This document shows positions 1 through 5,410 of a DNA stretch of 9,410 bases, one piece after another. Position 1 is the stretch's first letter; every line of letters begins with the position of its first letter. This DNA is from Candidatus Bathyarchaeota archaeon. GTDB taxonomy: Archaea > Thermoproteota > Bathyarchaeia > Bathyarchaeales > Bathycorpusculaceae. The stretch covers positions 1-9,410 of the forward strand of contig PIYA01000059.1 in NCBI GenBank assembly GCA_003601785.1, read 5' to 3'. The translations under genes were made by a program, and so were the position numbers. Under the pieces are notes generated by a model, which did not search any database, had not been told where the DNA came from, and saw only the letters and a list, made by a program, of their open reading frames with translations.

Positions 1-1
1 A

Positions 2-148
2 CCGCTCCTTATCTACACCTTTATCTCAACGTCTCTATCCTTAACAGCGGCCACGTTTCTAACAGCAATTATCGCTTTTGTCATATGCTACGTTGGCTAT
101 CGAGCAACAGCAAACGGCATTCAAGAACTCATCAACCAAGCTCATTAA
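2..148 (+). CDS. C-terminal fragment of a membrane protein
   Basis: An open frame runs in from the left edge and ends at TAA (146-148), giving 48 residues. The fragment holds one strongly hydrophobic stretch (roughly fragment residues 11-33, including TFLTAIIAFVICYVGY) followed by a short polar tail ending INQAH. This is what the last membrane helix and cytoplasmic tail of an integral membrane protein look like. The start and most of the protein lie outside the window, so no family can be named. The next gene begins 47 bases downstream on the same strand with its own strong ribosome binding site, so co-transcription is possible but not shown. Reality of the gene is judged from the clean open frame at the window edge and the plausible membrane profile. 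Confidence 0.6.
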   Translation, partial: PLLIYTFISTSLSLTAATFLTAIIAFVICYVGYRATANGIQELINQAH

Positions 149-195
149 CTGAAAGGGCAGTTTAAGGGAAATAATAGAAAAGAGGAGGTGAAAAA

Positions 196-369
196 ATGGA
201 AGAAAGAACGTGTCCAAAATGTGGCGGAATCATGAGAAAGGGGAAACTCGTTGCAAAGTATTCAGCTATAAAAGACATTGACATATTTTTTAAAGAGAAA
301 GGGAAGGAAAAGCTGGTAACCTATGTATGCCAGAGTTGTGGCTACGTTGAAAACTACGTGGTTCCATAA
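196..369 (+). CDS. Small zinc-ribbon protein (57 aa)
   Basis: This 57-residue protein has two CxxC knuckles, CPKC (C6, C9) near the N-terminus and CQSC (C45, C48) near the C-terminus, 35 residues apart. This is the layout of a single four-cysteine zinc ribbon. The ATG is preceded by a near-perfect Shine-Dalgarno sequence, GAGGAGGTG (182-190), five bases upstream, which fixes the start and is the best evidence that this short gene is real. The segment between the knuckles is basic and polar (KGK, KEKGKEK). There is no signal peptide or membrane helix, so it is probably cytoplasmic. Such free-standing zinc ribbons are common in archaea and mostly uncharacterised. Binding of nucleic acid or protein is possible, but the sequence does not decide this and I do not assign a function. 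Confidence 0.85.
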   Translation: MEERTCPKCGGIMRKGKLVAKYSAIKDIDIFFKEKGKEKLVTYVCQSCGYVENYVVP

Positions 370-470
370 CCTTCAAAATATATGCTTTCCGTGGAACCCT
401 CTTTCTCTTTGTCGTCCCAACTGATAAGAGAAAAGTCGGGGCATCGGTGTGCGCGCAAATCTTGTGCAAG
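370..470. other. Intergenic gap with a short inverted repeat
   Basis: This stretch lies between the stop of the zinc-ribbon gene and the 3' end of the convergent tRNA-Leu. It contains a perfect 8-base inverted repeat, TTTCTCTT (402-409) and AAGAGAAA (426-433), around a 16-base loop. Read on the minus strand it lies downstream of the tRNA and includes pyrimidine-rich runs, so it may end transcription of one or both convergent genes. No further coding frame or recognisable box C/D pattern was seen here. Confidence 0.3.
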
Positions 471-555
471 TGCGGGGGGTGGGATTTGAACCCACGAAGG
501 CCTTCGCCATGGGGACCTGAACCCCACCCCTTAGACCTGGCTCGGGTACCCCCGC
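471..555 (-). tRNA. tRNA-Leu (anticodon CAG)
   Basis: On the minus strand the 85-base gene folds as a complete type II (class II) tRNA. The acceptor stem is GCGGGGG/CCCCCGC. The D stem is CCC/GGG with the loop GAGCCAGGTCTAA. The anticodon stem is TGGGG/CCCCA around the loop TTCAGGT, which places CAG at 519-517 and so reads leucine CUG codons. The 14-base variable arm forms a small stem GGC/GCC, as expected for leucine tRNAs. The T arm is GTGGG/CCCAC around TTCAAAT. The discriminator base is A (471), as is usual for tRNA-Leu. No CCA is encoded (CTT follows), so the end must be added by CCA-adding enzyme, a normal archaeal situation. No intron interrupts the anticodon loop. Confidence 0.97.
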
Positions 556-579
556 TATAACATTTTGTTGTCGAGAAAA

Positions 580-588
580 GGTTTAAGA
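580..588. promoter_or_regulatory. Candidate shared TATA box for tRNA-Leu and eS30
   Basis: The nearly self-complementary element GTTTAAG (581-587) sits in the 68-base gap between the two divergent genes. In the plus direction it has a purine-rich flank, GAGAAAAG, like a BRE. Its centre is about 26 bases before base 610, which would leave a leader of about 14 bases carrying the eS30 ribosome binding site. In the minus direction it reads CTTAAAC, about 26 bases ahead of base 558, which is just outside the tRNA 5' end at 555. Both geometries match archaeal TBP/TFB promoters. The assignment rests on spacing and composition only. Confidence 0.4.
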
Positions 589-612
589 GTTACTGTTTCA
601 TCAGTACATGCT

Positions 613-618
613 GGTGAT
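613..618 (+). promoter_or_regulatory. Ribosome binding site fixing the eS30 GTG start
   Basis: GGTGAT matches the archaeal anti-Shine-Dalgarno end of 16S rRNA (AUCACCUCC) and lies five bases before the GTG at 624. It supports a non-ATG start for the short ribosomal protein gene. Confidence 0.7.
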
Positions 619-623
619 TTAAG

Positions 624-788
624 GTGCCGACGCATGGTTCGTTGTCGAAAGCTGGAAAGGTTAGGTCTCAGACTCCTAAGATTCAGCCTAGACCCAAGAA
701 GAGTCCAAACCCAAGGTTTAGGAACAAGAGGAACTATGAGAAGCGGATAGTTCTTCAGAGGAAGCCAGGACAAAACTGGCTTGGATAA
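624..788 (+). CDS. rps30e: Small-subunit ribosomal protein eS30
   Basis: Reading from the GTG at 624 gives a 54-residue, strongly basic protein that begins MPTHGSLSKAGKVRSQTPK and ends with RKPGQNWLG. This is the eS30 pattern of archaea and eukaryotes: the N-terminal HGSL-KAGKVR-QTPK block, the lysine/arginine/proline-rich middle, the RFRNKRNYEKR block, and a C-terminal RKPGQNW. eS30 belongs to the 30S subunit, where its basic chain contacts rRNA near the decoding/A-site region. In archaea it is a stand-alone gene; in eukaryotes it is often fused to a ubiquitin-like domain, and none is present here. The GTG start is chosen because the mature family N-terminus begins immediately after it and a GGTGAT site sits five bases upstream. 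No in-frame ATG gives the full family N-terminus, so an ATG-only gene finder would miss it. The T-rich stretch after the stop could end transcription. Confidence 0.94.
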   Translation: MPTHGSLSKAGKVRSQTPKIQPRPKKSPNPRFRNKRNYEKRIVLQRKPGQNWLG

Positions 789-823
789 GGCTTTTCCGTT
801 AAAACTTTATTTTTCCTAAAGCC
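789..823 (+). terminator. Possible terminator after eS30 and promoter for the amidohydrolase
   Basis: The short gap after the eS30 stop contains the inverted pair GGCTTT (789-794) and AAAGCC (818-823), and the T-rich run CTTTATTTTT (805-814), which fits archaeal termination at oligo-T. The same AT-rich run is centred about 27 bases before the ATG at 836. It could therefore act as a TATA box for a leaderless amidohydrolase transcript, and no Shine-Dalgarno sequence precedes that ATG. Both roles are inferred from position only. Confidence 0.35.
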
Positions 824-835
824 TATTAAACGGTT

Positions 836-2413
836 ATGTTAAACGCTGAAACAGCTATTTTAAACGCTAACGTTATAACGTTGAATCCGAAACAGCCGAG
901 GGCTGAAGCGTTAGCCATATATGACGGAAAAATAGTAGCCGTAGGTTCAAACAGGGAAATCCGCGATTACATAGGTGAAAAAACAAGGGTTTTAGACTTG
1001 AAAGGCAAAACGGTTGTTCCAGGCTTCACAGACTGCCACGTCCACATGACAGGATTCGGACAGTTCCTCCAAACGCTTGATCTGCGAAACGTGAAATCCA
1101 TAAAGGAGATGCAAGAGAAAATCCGAGAATACGCGGAGAGAAACCCTGAAAAAACATGGATTCTGGGTGGAAGATGGGACCATGAAAAATTCGTTGAGAA
1201 ACGTTATCCGACACGCTGGGACCTAGACGTCGCCGTTGCGGATAAACCAGTATTTCTAATCCGTGTCTGCGGACACTTAGGCGTAGCCAACACCAAAGCT
1301 CTAGAGCTTGCTGGAATAACGAGGGAGACAAAGGTTGAGGGTGGAAGGATAGACATAGACGAAGTCAAAGGTGAACCAAACGGAATAGTGAGGGAAAACG
1401 CTCTAAACCTTGTCTGGGAGGCCGTTCCAAAACCAACCCTTAAAGAGCTTGAAGAAGCATGCGTTCAAGCGTGTGAAAACGCCGTTAAAACGGGAATAAC
1501 ATGTGTCCATTGGATTGTGAATTCCGCGAATGAAATCCGCATAGTACAGAAGCTCTATTCAGAAGGAAAACTGCCGTTAAGAGTGTACCTCGGCGTTCCC
1601 TTAGATCTTTTAGATGAAACTATTAAACTTGGATTGTCAACGGGTTTCGGAAACGACAAGGTTAAGATAGGCTTCATAAAAGTTTTCTCCGATGGCTCTC
1701 TAGGTGCACGAACGGCAGCCTTAACCGAACCATATTCTGACAAGCCTGAAACAAAGGGAATGCTGATTTACACTCAGAAGGAACTGAACGAAATAGTTTT
1801 GAAGGCTCACAAAGCTGGCTTACAGTTGGGAATCCACGCAATAGGAGACCATGCCATAAGCATGGTGATAAACGCCTATGAAAACGCGTTGAAAAAGGCT
1901 CCGAGGAAAAACCACAGACACAGAATCGAACACTGTTCAGTTTTAAATCCAGAGCTTATCAAAAAAATGAAAAGGTTAGGTTTGATAGCGTCAATTCAAC
2001 CGCACTTCGTAACCTCAGACTTCTGGGTTAAAGAACGAGTAGGCGGAAAAAGAGTGCGCTGGGTCTATCCATTCAAAACGCTTATCCAAGAAGGCTTAAA
2101 GGTGGTTTCAGGCTCAGACTGCCCAGTTGAACCGATAGATCCGCTCTTAGGAATATGGGCCGCCGTAACGAGGAAAACATCTCCGGAGGAAAACCTCACC
2201 GTTGAAGAAGCGTTGAAAACCTACACCGTAAACGCTGCCTATGCATCTTTTGACGAAACCAAGCGGGGAACAATCGAAGCTGGAAAACTCGCAGACCTAA
2301 CCATTTTATCCGACGATCCGACGGCTATCCCGCCGGATAAGATTAAAGATGTCACTGTGGAAACGGTTCTGGTTGATGGAAAAACCGTTTACACAAAACA
2401 CGCTGAACCTTAG
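836..2413 (+). CDS. YtcJ-like metal-dependent amidohydrolase
   Basis: The 525-residue protein belongs to the amidohydrolase superfamily, Amidohydro_3/YtcJ-like branch. The N-terminal beta-sandwich strands (about residues 5-60, with DGKIVAVGS) lead into the HxH metal motif DCHVH (H68, H70). Further expected motifs follow: IKVFSDGSLGARTAAL (279-296), typical of this branch and carrying lysine K282; GIHAIGD (H334); RIEHC (H366); and SGSDCPVEP with the catalytic-type aspartate D428. The C-terminal part returns to the sandwich (GTIEAGKLADLTIL, 478-491). Length is normal for the family. Members hydrolyse amide or related C-N bonds, but substrates of the YtcJ branch are mostly unknown, so I name no substrate. 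There is no signal peptide, so the enzyme is probably cytoplasmic. No Shine-Dalgarno precedes the ATG, and an AT-rich box at about 805-814 suits a leaderless transcript. It lies between translation genes with no visible functional link to them. Confidence 0.93.
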   Translation: MLNAETAILNANVITLNPKQPRAEALAIYDGKIVAVGSNREIRDYIGEKTRVLDLKGKTVVPGFTDCHVHMTGFGQFLQTLDLRNVKSIKEMQEKIREYAERNPEKTWILGGRWDHEKFVEKRYPTRWDLDVAVADKPVFLIRVCGHLGVANTKALELAGITRETKVEGGRIDIDEVKGEPNGIVRENALNLVWEAVPKPTLKELEEACVQACENAVKTGITCVHWIVNSANEIRIVQKLYSEGKLPLRVYLGVPLDLLDETIKLGLSTGFGNDKVKIGFIKVFSDGSLGARTAALTEPYSDKPETKGMLIYTQKELNEIVLKAHKAGLQLGIHAIGDHAISMVINAYENALKKAPRKNHRHRIEHCSVLNPELIKKMKRLGLIASIQPHFVTSDFWVKERVGGKRVRWVYPFKTLIQEGLKVVSGSDCPVEPIDPLLGIWAAVTRKTSPEENLTVEEALKTYTVNAAYASFDETKRGTIEAGKLADLTILSDDPTAIPPDKIKDVTVETVLVDGKTVYTKHAEP

Positions 2414-2462
2414 TTGTGTTTATTTGTCTGTTTTATGCATTTTATCTTGGTTGCATTAGACC
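2414..2462 (+). promoter_or_regulatory. T-rich terminator and candidate elp3 promoter
   Basis: The 49-base gap is T-rich (TTGTGTTTATTTGTCTGTTTTA), which suits termination of the amidohydrolase transcript. TTTTATGCATT (2431-2441) is centred about 27 bases ahead of the elp3 ATG, so it may be a TATA box for a leaderless or nearly leaderless elp3-gatD-gatE message. No Shine-Dalgarno sequence is visible before the ATG. Confidence 0.35.
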
Positions 2463-4063
2463 ATGGAAAACCCGCTGAGAGAAGTCATCGAATCCTTAAT
2501 GAACCTTCCTTCACCCAGCCGTGACGATGTCAACCGTGCAAAGATGCGGATTGCCGCGAAATATCGGTTGGGTAAGGTGCCGTCAAACTCTGAGTTGATA
2601 CCTCTGCTCAAACCAGATGAAAAGTCTAAGCTTCTACCCTTGCTGCGGAGGAAAACGACGAGGACAATTTCAGGCATCACAGTGATAGCTGTCATGACCA
2701 AACCGCACCCTTGCCCTCAGCCTGAGCCTTGCGCATACTGTCCAGGCGGACCACCCTTCGGTGTTCCCCAAAGCTACACGGGTTTTGAACCAGCTGCCAT
2801 GCGCGGACTGCAGAACGAGTTTGACCCCTACTTGCAAGTGAAAAATCGCATCGCACAGTTGAAAGCCATAGGACATGACGTGGACAAGATAGAATTAATA
2901 GTCATGGGTGGAACGTTCCCAGCCACACCCCTAAGCTATCAAGAAAGGTTTATCCAACGATGCTTAGACGCGATAACCGACACCGATTCTTCAAGCCTCG
3001 AAGAGGCGAAAAGAAACGCTGAAAAAAGCAGAATCCGCAACGTGGGTATAACTGTTGAGACGAGACCTGACTGGGCTAAAGAAACTCATGTGGATCACAT
3101 GTTAAGCATGGGTGTGACTCGTGTAGAGTTGGGTGTTCAAAACCCAGATGATGAGATTTACCGGTTAGTGGGGAGAAAACACAGTGTTCAAGACGTTATA
3201 GACGCCACACGCATAATGAAGGATGCCGGATTAAAAATAGTGTACCATTTGATGCCGGGACTGCCCGGTTCAAACCCCGAAAAAGACCTCCAAGCCTTCA
3301 AGGAAATCTTTACAAATCCCGCCTTTAAGCCCGACATGATAAAGATTTATCCATGCTTGGTTTTGAAGGGGACAAAAGCCTACGAGTGGTATGTTAAGGG
3401 CTTGTACAAGCCTTACACGAACGAGGAAGCGGCAAACCTTATAGTTGAGGTGAAGAAGCTTGTTCCGCCTTGGGTGAGAATAATGCGTGTGCAACGCGAC
3501 ATCCCAGCACCCTTGATAATCGCCGGAGTGAAACAAAGCAACCTACGCCAGCTAGTTCAGCAAAGATTGAAGGAGCAAGGCTTGAGATGTAGATGTATAA
3601 GGTGTAGAGAGGTGGGACATAGAATGCTCATAGACAAAGTGAAACCGAACCCGGAAAGAGTTAAAATATTAACAACAAAGTACAAGGCGTCTGAGGGGGA
3701 GGAGATATTCATCTCGGCGGAAGACACTGAAAACGACGTTTTGATAGGCTATCTAAGACTGAGGATCCCGTCAGAGAAAGCCCACAGACCGGAAGTAAAA
3801 GGGCAACCTTGTTCTATAGTGCGAGAACTCCACGTTTACGGATTATTAGTGCCCGTGGGAAAACACTTAACAAATGCTTGGCAACACAAGGGTTATGGAA
3901 GCATCCTCTTAAGTGAAGCGGAACGCGTGTCAAGGGAGGGGATTACAATCTGAAAAAGATTTTAGTTATAAGCGCCCTTGGAACAAAACAGTACTATATG
4001 CGGTTCGGCTACAACTACGACGGACCGTACATGTCAAAAAAGTTGGAGAACCAAAATGAGTGA
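2463..4063 (+). CDS. elp3: tRNA uridine(34) acetyltransferase/methylcarboxylase Elp3, with apparent frameshift
   Basis: Archaeal Elp3 joins a radical-SAM domain to a GNAT acetyltransferase domain and makes the cm5U-type modification at wobble U34 of tRNAs from acetyl-CoA and S-adenosylmethionine. Visible signatures are the iron-sulfur cysteines C84, C90 and C93 within PCPQPEPCAYCPGG, MGGTFPATP (148-156), VETRPDW (198-204), HLMPGLPGS (262-270), the cysteine cluster CRCIRCREVGHR (376-387), and the acetyl-CoA loop QHKGYGS (474-480). The first frame stops at 3953 after 496 residues, ending SREGITI inside the GNAT fold. The -1 frame, entered at the G run 3938-3941, continues DYNLKKILVISALGTK and then QYYMRFGYNYDGPYMSKKL, the expected Elp3 C-terminus, and stops at 4063. 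The frame-restored product is 533 residues, close to normal family length. One missing G explains everything: a sequencing error, a recent mutation or, less likely, programmed -1 frameshifting. The gene overlaps gatD by eight bases. Confidence 0.94.
4045..4048 (+). promoter_or_regulatory. Ribosome binding site of gatD
   Basis: GGAG lies seven bases before the ATG at 4056, inside the frame-restored end of elp3. It supports 4056 rather than the upstream in-frame ATG at 3978 as the true gatD start and suggests translational coupling with elp3. Confidence 0.65.
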
Positions 4064-5393
4064 AAAAGAAGAGTCAGGCTACAAGGGTGAAGCCTTAAAA
4101 GCCATCATAAAGGCTGAGGCTGAAATAGGCGACATAATACGCGTAACGAAAAACGGTCAAGTTTACGAAGGCATTCTGATTCCCCGTTCGGAATACGGAG
4201 ACGAAAAACACATAGTGATAAAGCTGAAAAACGGCTACAACATAGGCATAAGAGTTACACCGGACACAAAAATCGAAAAAATAGGAAAAGGAGTGAAACC
4301 AGCATTTACACCTCCTCCGCCACCAGTGCAGAATCCGGAACTTCCAAAAGTCGCCGTGATAAGCACCGGAGGCACAATAGCGAGCAGAGTGGACTACAGA
4401 ACGGGTGCCGTTCGACCAGCCCTAACGGCAAGTGACCTGTACAGCGTCGTTCCAGAACTCTCGGATATAGCGAGGATAGATACTCAGATACTGCTAAGCT
4501 TGTTCAGCGAAAACATAGAGCCAAAACACTGGACGGAGATAGCGAAAAACGTTGCGGAAAAGATAGAGGAAGGCACCGAAGGTGTGGTGGTGGCACATGG
4601 AACAGACACCATGGGATACACAGCTGCAGCCTTAAGCTTCGCCCTACAAAATCTTCCAGTCCCCGTGATACTTGTCGGTTCTCAACGCTCAGCTGACCGT
4701 CCAAGCTCAGACGCGGCGACAAACCTTATAGGCGCGGTCACAGCTGCGGCTAAGGCTCCCTTCGCGGAAGTAGCCGTTGCAATGCATGAAACAACATCTG
4801 ACACGGCGATACTGTTACACAGGGGGACGAAGGTGAGGAAATGTCACACAAGCAGAAGGGACGCCTTCAAATCGATAAACGCGCCGTCGTTGGCGAGAAT
4901 AAAAGATGGAAAAATAACGATGTTGACGGAAAACTATAGAAAGCGCGACCCAACAAAAAAACTCGTGTTGAAACCAGAATTCAGCGATAAGGTTGCCCTT
5001 TTAAAATTTCATCCAGGAATGAACCCGTCAATTATCGACTGGTTCGTTGAAAAAGGCTACAAGGGTATAATTCTTGAAGGGACAGGTTTGGGACACGTGG
5101 GAAGATACTGTTTTGAATCCTTAAGAAATGCCGTGAAACACAATGTCATAGTGGCTATGACATCTCAGTGCATCTGGGGAAGAGTCAACATGAACGTTTA
5201 CGACCAAGGACGAGACCTGCAAGCCTTAGGCGTAATCCCATTGGAAGACATGCTTCCTGAAACAGCGGTGGTTAAGCTTATGTGGATTTTCGGACAAACC
5301 GAAAACGTGGAAGAAGCGAAAAAACTCTTGAAAACAAACATTACCGGAGAGTTTTCACCCAGAACGACTTTTGACAAAATCGGCAACAAATGA
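4056..5393 (+). CDS. gatD: Glutamyl-tRNA(Gln) amidotransferase subunit D
   Basis: GatD is the asparaginase-like subunit of the archaeal GatDE complex. It releases ammonia from glutamine or asparagine for transfer to Glu-tRNA(Gln) activated by GatE. The 445-residue product has an N-terminal GatD-type small beta-barrel domain (about 24-78, GDIIRVTKNGQVYEGILIP), a proline-rich linker (84-97, TPPPPP), then a type I asparaginase domain. Catalytic motifs are visible: STGGTIAS (T107), HGTDTMGYTA (T183, D184), GSQRSADRPSSDAATNL (208-224), and HRGTKVRK with the likely catalytic lysine K259. The N-terminal domain and the adjacent gatE separate it from a plain L-asparaginase. The start at 4056 (MSEKEESGYKGE) is preferred: GGAG lies seven bases upstream and it overlaps the elp3 stop as ATGAGTGA. 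The 26 extra residues from an in-frame ATG at 3978 are an out-of-frame reading of the elp3 tail. gatE follows after 17 bases. Confidence 0.97.
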   Translation: MSEKEESGYKGEALKAIIKAEAEIGDIIRVTKNGQVYEGILIPRSEYGDEKHIVIKLKNGYNIGIRVTPDTKIEKIGKGVKPAFTPPPPPVQNPELPKVAVISTGGTIASRVDYRTGAVRPALTASDLYSVVPELSDIARIDTQILLSLFSENIEPKHWTEIAKNVAEKIEEGTEGVVVAHGTDTMGYTAAALSFALQNLPVPVILVGSQRSADRPSSDAATNLIGAVTAAAKAPFAEVAVAMHETTSDTAILLHRGTKVRKCHTSRRDAFKSINAPSLARIKDGKITMLTENYRKRDPTKKLVLKPEFSDKVALLKFHPGMNPSIIDWFVEKGYKGIILEGTGLGHVGRYCFESLRNAVKHNVIVAMTSQCIWGRVNMNVYDQGRDLQALGVIPLEDMLPETAVVKLMWIFGQTENVEEAKKLLKTNITGEFSPRTTFDKIGNK

Positions 5394-5395
5394 GA

Positions 5396-5401
5396 GAGGT
5401 G
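5396..5401 (+). promoter_or_regulatory. Ribosome binding site supporting the gatE TTG start
   Basis: GAGGTG overlaps the space just after the gatD stop and lies nine bases before the TTG at 5411. No in-frame ATG occurs near the conserved GatE N-terminus, so this site decides in favour of the TTG. Confidence 0.65.
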
Positions 5402-5410
5402 TCATAAGAC

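Noticed and set aside
565..750. Open frame of 61 residues on the plus strand overlapping the eS30 gene
   Set aside because: It is a different frame of the same bases; the GTG-started frame 624-788 gives a full, recognisable eS30.
2463..4063. Treating elp3 as a decayed pseudogene
   Set aside because: Apart from the single base in the G run, both parts of the frame are intact and all active-site motifs are present, so decay is not supported.
4056..5393. Reading gatD as a free-standing L-asparaginase
   Set aside because: The GatD-type N-terminal domain and the directly adjacent gatE identify it as the amidotransferase subunit.
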